Part shown: positions 1 through 8,738 of the stretch, in pieces
How the letters are laid out: each line of letters begins with the position of its first letter
Numbering within the stretch: position 1 is the first letter of the stretch
From: F1-120-MAGs238 sp964484185
GTDB lineage: Bacteria; Planctomycetota; Phycisphaerae; Phycisphaerales; UBA1924
Assembly: GCA_964484185.1 (NCBI GenBank)
Contig: CAZAEQ010000022.1
Location: 1 to 64,000, forward strand
DNA length: 64,000 bases
Reading direction: 5' to 3'
Program-made: the position numbers and the translations under genes
Notes under the pieces: model-generated
Told to the model about the DNA's origin: nothing
Database searches by the model: none
What the model saw: only the letters and a program-made list of their open reading frames with translations

Positions 1-192
1 TTGAAAATGACCGGCGTGTGTTTCCCCTGCCGAGCCGACGTTTCTGGCGACGGCGAAGTCGATTTCTTCGACTATCTTGATTTTGTCGATGCCTATACAT
101 CCTCGGCTCCGATGGCCGATTTCAACCGCGATGGCGGAATCGACTTCTTTGACTACCTTGATTTCGTTGATGCTTTCTCTCAGGGCTGCTGA
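1..192 (+). CDS. C-terminal end of a dockerin-tailed secreted protein (partial)
   Basis: Only the last 63 codons are inside the window; the true start lies upstream. The visible part is two Asp-rich calcium-loop repeats, DVSGDGEVDFFDYLDFVDAY and DFNRDGGIDFFDYLDFVDAF, followed by the terminal residues SQGC. This is the layout of the planctomycete 'GC-type' dockerin tail: two EF-hand-like loops with Asp/Asn at positions 1, 3, 5, 9 and 12 and a protein end at Gly-Cys. The M14 peptidase ending at 43420 has nearly the same tail. The tail probably has a role in localisation or attachment at the cell envelope; that is inference. The catalytic part of the protein cannot be seen, so its enzyme activity is unknown. 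Confidence 0.8.
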   Translation: MKMTGVCFPCRADVSGDGEVDFFDYLDFVDAYTSSAPMADFNRDGGIDFFDYLDFVDAFSQGC

Positions 193-249
193 GCCAAACG
201 CCTGAACTAATTCAAACATCTTGCGGTTCTGGATCGTACAATCTCCCAC

Positions 250-1554
250 ATGTTCACCCGCCGCCCAACTCGTCAAATTCGAATCGGAGATGCCCGCACC
301 GGAATCGTAAAGGTGGGGGGCGGCCTGCCCGATCGCGATGGCACACCGACTGAGCCAGCTCAAGTCAGTGTTCAGACCATGACCGCCGGATACACCCACG
401 ACATCGAAGCGTGCGTCCGCGAAATCAACAAGCTCGCCGCGGCGGGCGCTGACATCGTCCGAGTCGCCGTTCCGGAAAAGAAAGATACTGATGCTTTGAA
501 AGAAATCCTGCCGCGGGTGCAGGTCCCCATCGTGGCCGATGTGCATTTCCATTTCCAGCGTGCGCTCGAAGCGGTCGAGGTCGGCTGCCACAAGATCCGA
601 TTGAACCCCGGCAACATCACCGATCGTGCTCAAGTGATCGATGTCATCCAGGCATGCAAAGCCAAAAAACTCCCGATCCGCGTCGGCGTCAATGAAGGCT
701 CGATCATCGAGCGCAAAGACAAACAAAAGCGAATGAAAGAACTTGGCGCCGTCTTCAGCAATCACAAGCATGGCTATATGCTCGCGATCATGATCGCCAA
801 GCTCGAAGAATACCTCGACATCTTTTACGAGCAGGATTTCTACGACATCGCCATCAGCGCCAAGTCGATGGATGCCGCACTGGTGATTGATGCCTACTCA
901 GAAATCAGCAAACGGTTCGACCATCCTCTGCACCTGGGTGTCACCCACGCAGGCCCGAAAGAAACCGGCTGCATTCGCTCCATCGCCGCCCTCTCAGGAC
1001 TTCTGACCAACGGCATCGGCGACACGATCCGAATCTCCTACGCCAACGACCCCGTGTACGAAGTTGAAGATGGACTTGAGCTTTGCTACGCCTTGGGCCT
1101 GAAACCCAGAAAAGGCGTCGACCTCATCGCCTGCCCGACCTGCGGCCGTATTCAGGTCGATTTGTTCACACTGATCCAGGATGTCCGCAAACAGATTTCC
1201 CCCAGTATCACCGTCCCCATGAAAGTTGCAGTCATGGGCTGCATTGTCAATGGCCCCGGCGAAGCCGAAGGCGCAGATGTCGCCGTCTTCGCTGGCGACC
1301 GCCGCGGCATCATTTACGTCCAGGGCGAGAAGGTCGCCAACGTGCCCGAGGCCGAAATCCTCGAGCGGCTGCTCAAAGAATGTCTCGAATTCCAGGCACG
1401 CGTATTGCGCGGCGAAGTGAAACTTGGCGAAAAGAAAGTGGCCATCATTCCGCCCGACCCAGTTGGAGAACTCGGGTCAGGCTGGGAGAAAGTCGCCGCG
1501 GGAATGGTCGAAGGGCGCGCGACAACTGTCACCGTTGGCGGCAAGCCGGTTTAG
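250..1554 (+). CDS. ispG: 4-hydroxy-3-methylbut-2-en-1-yl diphosphate synthase (IspG/GcpE)
   Basis: IspG carries out the penultimate step of the MEP isoprenoid pathway: reductive ring opening of methylerythritol cyclodiphosphate to HMBPP with a [4Fe-4S] cluster, in the cytoplasm. The N-terminal TIM-barrel part is recognisable from VQTMTAGYTHDIEACVREI and VADVHFHFQRALEAV. The C-terminal cluster-binding part carries CPTCGR (Cys 295 and 298), MGCIVNGPGE (Cys 331, Glu 338) and then the GADVAVFAGDRRG stretch. The length, 434 residues, is within the bacterial range and there is no large plant-type insertion. The start is the ATG at 250, about 57 bp after the previous stop. The TAG stop is interlocked with the TAA stop of the convergent peptidase gene in the four bases TTAG. 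Confidence 0.96.
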   Translation: MFTRRPTRQIRIGDARTGIVKVGGGLPDRDGTPTEPAQVSVQTMTAGYTHDIEACVREINKLAAAGADIVRVAVPEKKDTDALKEILPRVQVPIVADVHFHFQRALEAVEVGCHKIRLNPGNITDRAQVIDVIQACKAKKLPIRVGVNEGSIIERKDKQKRMKELGAVFSNHKHGYMLAIMIAKLEEYLDIFYEQDFYDIAISAKSMDAALVIDAYSEISKRFDHPLHLGVTHAGPKETGCIRSIAALSGLLTNGIGDTIRISYANDPVYEVEDGLELCYALGLKPRKGVDLIACPTCGRIQVDLFTLIQDVRKQISPSITVPMKVAVMGCIVNGPGEAEGADVAVFAGDRRGIIYVQGEKVANVPEAEILERLLKECLEFQARVLRGEVKLGEKKVAIIPPDPVGELGSGWEKVAAGMVEGRATTVTVGGKPV

Positions 1555-3275
1555 CGAAGATCGATTTCTTCGCGAATCGTGCGGGCCTTCTCAGAAACAT
1601 ATGTAAACGGAACTTTGCTCCCCGCAGGCGCTTCAACCAGGAATCGGTACATGACCGATCCTTTTCCAGGCACGCCGCCAGGAAGCTGAATTCGCGCGGG
1701 CTCCTTCAGCACCGGATCCGGGTCAGTATCAAACCAGCTCGACAGCCGGAATGCCGCCACAACTTTCCCCGCATCGACCGTGAGAATGTCGTTGGTCCCG
1801 ATACCCTTATTGCGAGAGTTCTCGCTTCGAGTCGGGATAAATCTCGAGTTCTCAATCTCAACCGAAATCGACCAGAGCCCATCGCTGACCTTTGTCACCT
1901 GATGGCGCACCATCGAAAGCTCCGGAGTCTGATCGGCGTGATACATCGTGAACGCGAAGTTGCGATGGCACTCTTCTTCAAGCATGAATGTTGGCGTGCT
2001 GCGTGCAGACCACTTATTCAGACCGCCGACTAGCACCTTGCCATGCTTGGGATGGTCAAACTCTTTGTACTCAGTAAACAACTGTCCAAACGCAATGCGG
2101 TCACGCCACAGCCATTGCTGTTCTTCATTGGGGTTCTCCTGATCGCGCTGGAAATACTTCGCCGGATTCCAGAGCTCGTTCGTAAACGAGAAAATTCCCA
2201 ATGACTCGGCCGTCCAGTTCACAAGTCCGCCGTGTACCGTGTACAAGTCCCGATAGATCACCATCGACTTGTAATACGGCAGCAATTGTTCACCAACCGC
2301 CGCGATCTGGTCGTAAGCCCGTGCATCGCCGCCTGGATAGAACGACTCGCGAAATGCCGCACCCGGCCCGCGAAGAATCATGCCGCCGGCGTTGTGGTAT
2401 GACTGAACAGCCGCAATATTCGGCCGTGCTTCGATGAAGTCGCCAACCGCTCGCGTCTCAGGCGCAGAGAATGGATACGGCCCCGCGCCAAACTGCACGT
2501 AGTTCGGCAACCATCCCGCAGGCCAGTTGCGATTCATGTCGTCAGCGCCGTCCGGGTCATCATTAATCTGCCCATCGCCATCGTTATCAATGCCCTCTTC
2601 CCCAAGATTGGTCCAGCCGCCCGGCGGCTTATCCGCAGCGACGCGGCGGAAAATGCGAGGATCAACCTTGTCGCGCTCAAAGCGCCCCTGCGGATCCTCC
2701 TTCCACATCTGCGTCACGCTGCCATCGCCATCGAGATCATCGGGCCCATCTTCATTCATCTCGCCATCGCGATCGTGATCGCTGGCCCGCTGGTTGTGGC
2801 GGTGATTGTTGGGAGATGAAGGCGAATTGAACCACACAATGCGGCTGTCGGGGTTCAACATCGGAAGCATGTGAAATGAACACCGATCGACCAGATCCGT
2901 CAAATTCTTGTTGGTCCCATACGCCTTCGTCAGATACCACGCCGAATAAAGCACTGCTTCCGCGGCCTGAATCTCATTCGCGTGAATCGCCCCATCAATC
3001 CACATCGCAGGCTTGTCCTCAATCGGCGCGTTCTTCGCATTTCCGATCGTGAGCACCAGCATGTCGTGGCCCTTAAGACTCTTGCCAATACTGGTCACGG
3101 TGCAGATATCCGGATATGCCTTCGCGATATCCCGCAGACCCTGATAGATTTCCTCAGTTGTGTGATACCGATTAAACGAAAGCTCAACTTTGGAAGGGAT
3201 GTCCTGCTGACCGCGAGCGACCGGAGCGAGAGTCGAAACCGCTGCACAGAGAAGGATGGATAGTGTTGTTCTCAT
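1551..3275 (-). CDS. Secreted M14-family zinc carboxypeptidase, catalytically intact
   Basis: 574 residues with a signal peptide (MRTTLSILLCAAVSTLAPVARG). The M14 zinc site is complete: GAIHANE gives the HxxE pair, MNRNWPAGW the substrate-binding Asn-Arg, QSYHNAGG the third zinc ligand and FTNELW the catalytic Glu. Between the first and third ligands are Asp-rich inserts (DHDRDGEMNEDGPDDLDGDG and GIDNDGDGQINDD) that look like calcium-binding loops. It probably trims peptides outside the cytoplasm; the substrate is unknown. It is the second gene of a pair: its ATG overlaps the stop of the upstream M14-like gene by one base (TAATG), and an AGGAG sits 8 bases before the ATG within that upstream gene. 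Translational coupling is therefore likely. Confidence 0.93.
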   Translation of the reverse strand: MRTTLSILLCAAVSTLAPVARGQQDIPSKVELSFNRYHTTEEIYQGLRDIAKAYPDICTVTSIGKSLKGHDMLVLTIGNAKNAPIEDKPAMWIDGAIHANEIQAAEAVLYSAWYLTKAYGTNKNLTDLVDRCSFHMLPMLNPDSRIVWFNSPSSPNNHRHNQRASDHDRDGEMNEDGPDDLDGDGSVTQMWKEDPQGRFERDKVDPRIFRRVAADKPPGGWTNLGEEGIDNDGDGQINDDPDGADDMNRNWPAGWLPNYVQFGAGPYPFSAPETRAVGDFIEARPNIAAVQSYHNAGGMILRGPGAAFRESFYPGGDARAYDQIAAVGEQLLPYYKSMVIYRDLYTVHGGLVNWTAESLGIFSFTNELWNPAKYFQRDQENPNEEQQWLWRDRIAFGQLFTEYKEFDHPKHGKVLVGGLNKWSARSTPTFMLEEECHRNFAFTMYHADQTPELSMVRHQVTKVSDGLWSISVEIENSRFIPTRSENSRNKGIGTNDILTVDAGKVVAAFRLSSWFDTDPDPVLKEPARIQLPGGVPGKGSVMYRFLVEAPAGSKVPFTYVSEKARTIREEIDLR

Positions 3276-5137
3276 TACTTAGTCTCCTGCGTCAGTGGCA
3301 CTGAAATATCGCGTGGTTTCATCTGTGGATCGGTGAGTTTGATAACAAGTGTCTCGCCGTCATTGGCTTTGACTGTCCAGGAGGCGTCAAACGTGCCGCC
3401 GTTTGGTGCAATTGCTTCAGTCTTCTGAATCTTGCGACCAGCCTGAATGGTTGCAACATCAACATTGAGCTTGGCGATAGTGGGAAGGTTCTGGCGATTT
3501 TTCGCGGCCATCGCCAGATGCGTCGGCATGCGGCCAGTATTGGTAAGCCGCAGCTCGATGCGCCAGAATCCAGAAGCTAACCGAGTTGCCCAGACTTTGT
3601 GCTCAATCACGGGGAACTTAGAAGCCAGGTCGCCGATGAACTCTGCCTGTTGATCAACGAGCTTGGGAAGTTCATCCGCAGGGGGATTCAAGCGAGCGCC
3701 AGGAATAAAGCCGCCGAGTTCGACTGGACCAAACTGCGGATGCTCAAACGGCTTCCATTCAAGGAACCCCGGCTCGCCGCCAGCCGCGACGCGTTCACTG
3801 AAATACTTGACCCACTTCGCATCATCGGGGCTCGCCGTTGCTTTCTGTTCCACTGGCGCAGCGGCAGGTCGAGCGCCACCACGACCGCCACGTCCACCGC
3901 CGCGACCGCCGCCTCCCGGTGGTGGACCACCGGCTGGAGGTCCGCCAGCGGGCGGAGTTGGTTGTGCTTCGGGTGCAGGTGTTGGCGCGGGAGCAGGAGC
4001 AGGTGCCGCGGCGTCGGGCTTGGTTTCAGGCTTCGCATCAGCCGGCTTTTCCGCCGGCGGAACAGTTGAAGTTCGCTTCTCTGGTTTCACAAGATCAGGT
4101 CGCACCCAGACCGGTGTGCCAATCGCTGCGACGCCTAGATTCGTGTAAGCCCATGAGAGCAACGTGCCGCCGGCATCGACCTTTGGCGCTTCGTTGATCC
4201 CAGTGATTTCTTTGAAGCGACCAGAAAGCAGTTCGTAGATCGCCTTGTCATCGTTCTCGATTCCAATCGGAACCTGATTCGATGGATCCATCTTTCCCGC
4301 TTCGGGAATCGAGACAATCGTGTCGTGGCGGCCATAGACAATGACTGTCGCAATCTCTGGATGTTCCAGACACCAGCGCGCCAGTGACAGAGTCTCGGAA
4401 GTTTGCAGCGGACGACGTCCTGCGCCATCCTTAAACTCCGGCCAGAAACTCGGCCATTGCATATCAAGGTCAAGTCCGCCGCCGGAACTGCCGCCGATGC
4501 CATCTTCATTGAACAGCCCATCGCCATCGTTGTCGATGCCTTCGGTAATAACAGCGTACATGGGTCGCTCGCCCTTGGAGGCATCGGGAGACTTCATCAC
4601 GTCCGGGTTTTCCGGATCATCGCACAAAACCGCTGCAAGCCGCGTCGATGGTGCAGGATTCTTGATTCGCATCAGCGAGATCACCCCATCGCCATTGAGG
4701 TCTTCGCCGCCGTCTTCATCAGTGCGCCCATCGTGGTCGCTGTCACCGGGCATGCGCAGGCGGCCGGCATCGATAAGTGGGGCGGGGTATGTAAATGCAT
4801 CGGGGTTGAGACATGGCACGATGTAGAGAGTGGTGTTGTTAAGCCATTCCGGCGGCGTGGCCGCGAGCTTTTCAGCAAGACCGATCGCTGCTTCGACACC
4901 AACTTTGTGGCGACCATCAGAGCCCGCGACAATAAGGATCGCGCGAGGTTCGGTTGCATTCTGACCAGCGAGCGTCAGCAAGCGAATCGGCGAACCACCA
5001 GTAGACTTGGTGAGCACCTGAGATTTCACGCTTGAGTGTGCGGCCAGCAACGCATCGATTCGCGCATCCCATGTGGGAGCGGCGACCGCGCTGAAGGTCA
5101 GGAGTGAGACGATGGAGAGCGGGAGTGGTGAACGCAT
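3275..5137 (-). CDS. Secreted M14-like protein with lost catalytic residues (pseudo-peptidase)
   Basis: About 620 residues from the ATG at 5137, which opens a signal peptide (MRSPLPLSIVSLLTFSAVAA). An earlier in-frame start at 5281 would overlap the divergent gene and lacks a leader, so it is rejected. The fold matches the downstream peptidase: conserved Asp-rich loops (DSDHDGRTDEDGGEDLNGDG, EGIDNDGDGLFNEDG) and similar flanks. Where the neighbour has GAIHANE this protein has GSDGRHK; MNRNW becomes LDMQW; QSYHNAG becomes VIVYGRH; TNELW becomes GTPVW. All zinc ligands and the catalytic Glu are gone. A Pro/Ala/Gly-rich linker of roughly 100 residues splits the C-terminal part. It may act as a partner, substrate receptor or regulator of the neighbouring peptidase (inference). 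Confidence 0.85.
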   Translation of the reverse strand: MRSPLPLSIVSLLTFSAVAAPTWDARIDALLAAHSSVKSQVLTKSTGGSPIRLLTLAGQNATEPRAILIVAGSDGRHKVGVEAAIGLAEKLAATPPEWLNNTTLYIVPCLNPDAFTYPAPLIDAGRLRMPGDSDHDGRTDEDGGEDLNGDGVISLMRIKNPAPSTRLAAVLCDDPENPDVMKSPDASKGERPMYAVITEGIDNDGDGLFNEDGIGGSSGGGLDLDMQWPSFWPEFKDGAGRRPLQTSETLSLARWCLEHPEIATVIVYGRHDTIVSIPEAGKMDPSNQVPIGIENDDKAIYELLSGRFKEITGINEAPKVDAGGTLLSWAYTNLGVAAIGTPVWVRPDLVKPEKRTSTVPPAEKPADAKPETKPDAAAPAPAPAPTPAPEAQPTPPAGGPPAGGPPPGGGGRGGGRGGRGGARPAAAPVEQKATASPDDAKWVKYFSERVAAGGEPGFLEWKPFEHPQFGPVELGGFIPGARLNPPADELPKLVDQQAEFIGDLASKFPVIEHKVWATRLASGFWRIELRLTNTGRMPTHLAMAAKNRQNLPTIAKLNVDVATIQAGRKIQKTEAIAPNGGTFDASWTVKANDGETLVIKLTDPQMKPRDISVPLTQETK

Positions 5138-5284
5138 TGGCACAGAGTAGCGGATCGGCGCAGCTTTCGCAAATCTTGTGTGTCCTGGCACTTTGCACCG
5201 GCCGTGCCGGGGCCGTGACGGGAAAACCACTCCTGCGCATCGTGGCTGTTGTGGCATGTTCCATGCACACATGGAGCGCATTTG

Positions 5285-6424
5285 ATGCCCAGTTTAATCC
5301 AAGCCTCGTTGTTGAAGAATCTCTCATTTCCTGTCTCGCTCGTGATTCTCTCGACTTGCCTGTTGGCTGGCATAGCGCATGCTCAACCTGCTGTCGCGCC
5401 CGAGTCGAAAGCGGCTGAAGTCGTCAAAAACGCCAAGCCTCGTTCGGTGTTTCTCTACTCGACCCGCGGCGACAACAAGATGCATGTCGTAGACGCAGCC
5501 GACCTCTCTCTCATCACTTCACACGATCTTGGCATCGGTGCTCACGAATTCGTCGTCAGCCCCGATGGTCGCTGGGCCATCGGCTCGGCGTATGGCGGTC
5601 CCGGCGCAGGACACAAACCGGCTGACCATCGCCTGGCAGTCTTCGACCTCAAAGCAGGCAAACTCCACCGCACCATCGACATCGCGCCGCTTTCACGTCC
5701 CAACGATGCGGCGTTCCTGGCCGATTCCACCCACGCTTATGTCACCGTCGAAGCTCCGCCGCGGATTTTGAAGGTCAATGTCGAATCCGGCGAACACACC
5801 GCCATCACCCTCGACCGCGGCACAAATCACATGCTCGGCCTGAGCCCGGATGCGAAACGTCTCTACATCGCTCACGTCATGCCCGGTGGCATCACCGTGA
5901 TCGACACTGCGACCGATACCGTTCTTTCTCATATCGCTGTGCCGGATGGCGCAGAAGGTGTTGTCGTGACTCCCGACAATGCCAAAGTCTGGGTCTCGTG
6001 CAATCGCACCGACAAGATTATGATTATTGATGCGGCCAAAGGAACTATCGAACGCACGATCGAGTGCGAAGGGTTCCCGTTCCGCTTGCGTCTCTCACCC
6101 GATGGCAAAATCGCGGCGGTCTCGCTACCCAAGAGCGATGAGGTTGCGCTCTTCGATGTTGCCGATCCAACAAAGGTTCGTCGCGTAAGTCTCCGCGATG
6201 CAAACCAGCCTGCTAAAACCGATCCCGCTGCGCCTGTGGTCCCGACTTCCATCGCCTTTGCTCCAGATGGCTCGCATCTTGCCGTTGTCTGCGCGAAAGA
6301 ACTTGTATTGATCGATATCGCCCAGGCAAAAGTTGTCGCACGTAACGCCGCCGCTGGACCGATCGCCGATGCCCTTGCCGCTGCCACCATTTCTATGAAA
6401 CCCGATCCAGCCTCGTCTCGCTGA
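5285..6424 (+). CDS. Secreted YVTN/YncE-like beta-propeller protein
   Basis: 379 residues from the ATG at 5285, chosen because it starts a normal signal peptide ending at AHAQ; an upstream in-frame start at 5249 only adds an atypical leader. The mature part is made of repeated blades of about 40-45 residues with phrases such as VSPDGRWAIG, LSPDAKRLYIAHV, VTPDNAKVWVSCNRT, LSPDGKIAAVSLP and FAPDGSHLAVVC, each with an xxPDxxx turn. This is the pattern of the surface or periplasmic seven-bladed propellers named YVTN or YncE-like. No catalytic motif is seen; such proteins usually bind other molecules. It is divergent from the M14 operon with about 147 bp between the two start codons, which should hold both promoters. 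Confidence 0.8.
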   Translation: MPSLIQASLLKNLSFPVSLVILSTCLLAGIAHAQPAVAPESKAAEVVKNAKPRSVFLYSTRGDNKMHVVDAADLSLITSHDLGIGAHEFVVSPDGRWAIGSAYGGPGAGHKPADHRLAVFDLKAGKLHRTIDIAPLSRPNDAAFLADSTHAYVTVEAPPRILKVNVESGEHTAITLDRGTNHMLGLSPDAKRLYIAHVMPGGITVIDTATDTVLSHIAVPDGAEGVVVTPDNAKVWVSCNRTDKIMIIDAAKGTIERTIECEGFPFRLRLSPDGKIAAVSLPKSDEVALFDVADPTKVRRVSLRDANQPAKTDPAAPVVPTSIAFAPDGSHLAVVCAKELVLIDIAQAKVVARNAAAGPIADALAAATISMKPDPASSR

Positions 6425-6441
6425 AGTCTGTCAATGTGCGA

Positions 6442-7629
6442 TTACTCGCGCACTGGCGCGGGAGCGGGAACAGTGATGGGATTGACCGCGCTGAGAATCC
6501 GCTTATAGAACTCATTTTGCGCATTACCACCTTTGTGCCAGCGCCAGACCACGACAAGTTCGTGCTCGTTATCAATCCAGATCGTGTTGTTGCCCGCGCC
6601 CAGTGCACAAAAACTCGCCTTCGGGGCGGCGGGCCAGCGCGATTCATTATTCAACCACCACAGATATCCATACGAAGTGTTGACGCCCTGAGGCTTCGTG
6701 GCTTCTTTGATCCAGTTGTGCGAAATGATCTGTGTGTCATTCCATTTTCCATCGCGAGAGATGAGCAGACCGAATCGGGCGTGATCGAAAGAGTTCATCC
6801 ACAGCCCGCCGCCCCAGCGCGTCCCGCCGCTGACCGAAGGCATCGGTGTGCCATCGATATCCACAGTCGCATTGTCGTACGCGCGGTAGCTCCATGTAGT
6901 AGATGCGCCGATGGGATCCATGATTTCAGTCTTGAGTACATCAGCAAGCGGCCGCTTCCAGAGACGAAGCAAAGAGAGAGCAAGACGATTGATGCGAACA
7001 TCGTTGTATTCGTAGTACGAACCAGGCTCCTTGATGTCCCGCGGCTTCATTTCGCCCGAACCGAAGGCTTCTTTGCCAATAAAGGTTGAAGGCTTGCCAA
7101 AGAGTTCTCCCTGCCACTCGCTCGACTGTGTAACGTGATGGTGCCAGGTGACCTTGGCATTCTGTGGTGAGTCATAGCCGCCATCGTTGATGTATTGTGC
7201 AACCGGATCGTGAACATCTTTGATGAGTCCGCGGTCGATGGTGAGACCGGTGAGCGTGGAGAGGTAGCTCTTTGCAACGCTGTAAGTGGGATCGGCGGCA
7301 GAGGTGGCACCCGGTTCACCGAATTCCGCGATGATGTAGCCGCGGCGGAGAATGATCCCGTTCACCGTGGCGCGAGACTTCGGGATAGGACCGAGCAGCT
7401 TGCCGAAGATTTTCTCCTGCGTTGAAAAATCCCGCGGCATGTCTGTTTCCTGAGTGAGTGCCCACGTAATCGCTTCAGTGATCTTGGCATCATCCATCCC
7501 CAGGTCGGACGGTTTGCGATGCTCCCAGGTGTTGGGCGCGGGGTAGTAAGGTTGGGCCCAGGCAGTCGCGCTCACGAGCGTGATGCAGGTGAGGAGGAGC
7601 ACGCGGAGGCGGTGGGTGAGGGTTGGCAT
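6442..7629 (-). CDS. Exported serine hydrolase of the beta-lactamase class C/DD-peptidase superfamily
   Basis: 395 residues from the ATG at 7629, which begins a signal peptide (MPTLTHRLRVLLLTC...ATAWAQ). The open frame extends to 7746 but the extra 39 residues are hydrophilic and would place the leader inside the protein. The superfamily motifs are visible: PTYSVAKSYLS contains the SxxK nucleophile and base, and YYEYNDVRIN contains the YxN motif. A typical C-terminal KTG-like motif is less clear; the region around ALGAGNNTIWID is the likely equivalent strand. Members include esterases, D-aminopeptidases, DD-peptidases and beta-lactamases, so the substrate cannot be fixed. The gene stands alone, convergent with the propeller gene at 6424. 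Confidence 0.85.
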   Translation of the reverse strand: MPTLTHRLRVLLLTCITLVSATAWAQPYYPAPNTWEHRKPSDLGMDDAKITEAITWALTQETDMPRDFSTQEKIFGKLLGPIPKSRATVNGIILRRGYIIAEFGEPGATSAADPTYSVAKSYLSTLTGLTIDRGLIKDVHDPVAQYINDGGYDSPQNAKVTWHHHVTQSSEWQGELFGKPSTFIGKEAFGSGEMKPRDIKEPGSYYEYNDVRINRLALSLLRLWKRPLADVLKTEIMDPIGASTTWSYRAYDNATVDIDGTPMPSVSGGTRWGGGLWMNSFDHARFGLLISRDGKWNDTQIISHNWIKEATKPQGVNTSYGYLWWLNNESRWPAAPKASFCALGAGNNTIWIDNEHELVVVWRWHKGGNAQNEFYKRILSAVNPITVPAPAPVRE

Positions 7630-7850
7630 TGGGGATGGTACCGGGGGTGTGTCAGGCGGTACCGGACACTTTGCGCCCCCGTTTTGTCCGGTATGTTTAC
7701 GTTTTTTCAAATTATTTTCTCCCGTAAATCCTAGTGTTTTTATCACTCTGCCTTCTCATAAGTCAAAAAAAGTTCGTCAAATCCGCCTTTTCGCCCCTTA
7801 TGTAGAGGGACACCATTTTTTTGGTGCCCCCACACACAAGGAGCCCCATC

Positions 7851-8738
7851 ATGAAAAACCGCAACTCATCCCCCGCCAAGTCCATCCTCGAATCCGCCAC
7901 CCAAACCGCCGCGTCCCAGATCGAATCCGAATCCCCACAGCGTGCGACCGACTTGTTGCCAGTCTCTGAGCCGTTTGGAACACCCGACGCGCCTCTGCCT
8001 TCCACTTTGTCACTCAGTCACTCCGTCACTTCGCCACTTTCTCCTGACTTCTCCTCTTCCGCGCCCTCCGCCCCTTTGCCCCTCGACCCCTCGGCCCCTT
8101 CTTCCTCACCACTTTCCGAAGCCCTCGCCTACATAGCTGCCAACCCCGCCTCCGAAATCCTCGCCCAATTCCAATCCCACTTCAGCGAGCAATTCTTCAA
8201 CCCCGAAAACGAGCGAGACCTCAAACGCCTCGACCTCTTCCTCTCCATCTACGCAAAACTCCAGAACTCCGCGGCATTCGAGCGCGTCTCCATCGCTCTC
8301 GACCAGGTCGGCCAATCCCCTAAGCGAGAAAAACTCCTCAAAGAACTCATCAAAGTAATGTCCATCCAGGACCGCTCCATCGCCCGCGCATTCCGCGAGC
8401 AGGAATCAATCGCCAAGGAAAAGCGCCGCATCGAACGCGAAGCTAAGCGCGAGCAAAGTCAGGCCGCCAAGCAAGCCCGCGAAGACCGCGCCTTCAACCA
8501 GCGCGAAGACCACCTCACCCGCAAAGAAAAATTAGCCAAAGACCAATTCGACGTCGAACTACTCAAGCGTGCCAACCTCATCCGCGAGCAAGTAAACAAG
8601 CACATCAAACCTCAGACCGCCTCGCAGACCGCCACAGATGTGTTGTCGCCTTCTTCCCATTCTGAAATCTCAATTTTCAAATCTGGAATCGCCGTTTCTG
8701 ATTCCCCTCAGGCCGCCATCGAACAACATGCCGCTTAA
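7851..8738 (+). CDS. Unrecognised Ser/Pro-rich then highly charged coiled-coil protein
   Basis: 295 residues from the ATG at 7851, which has a good AAGGAG about 9 bases upstream. I do not recognise the family. Residues about 35-85 are a low-complexity Ser/Pro/Leu segment. At the DNA level this segment is made of short repeats of the type GTCACTC and GCCCCT. Residues about 90-150 look like a compact helical segment (AYIAANPASEILAQFQSHFS...LFLSIYAKLQ). From about residue 165 the chain is Lys/Arg/Glu-rich (KEKRRIEREAKREQSQAAKQ) and very likely a long helix or coiled coil. No signal peptide or membrane segment is seen, so a cytoplasmic or nucleic-acid-associated role is possible but not shown. 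Its TAA stop interlocks with the purN stop in TTAA. Confidence 0.7.
   Translation: MKNRNSSPAKSILESATQTAASQIESESPQRATDLLPVSEPFGTPDAPLPSTLSLSHSVTSPLSPDFSSSAPSAPLPLDPSAPSSSPLSEALAYIAANPASEILAQFQSHFSEQFFNPENERDLKRLDLFLSIYAKLQNSAAFERVSIALDQVGQSPKREKLLKELIKVMSIQDRSIARAFREQESIAKEKRRIEREAKREQSQAAKQAREDRAFNQREDHLTRKEKLAKDQFDVELLKRANLIREQVNKHIKPQTASQTATDVLSPSSHSEISIFKSGIAVSDSPQAAIEQHAA

Noticed and set aside
1083..2033. Long plus-strand open frame across the end of ispG and the M14 gene
   Set aside because: It lies out of frame within ispG and antisense to the peptidase, and its translation is Arg/His/Pro-rich without any domain.
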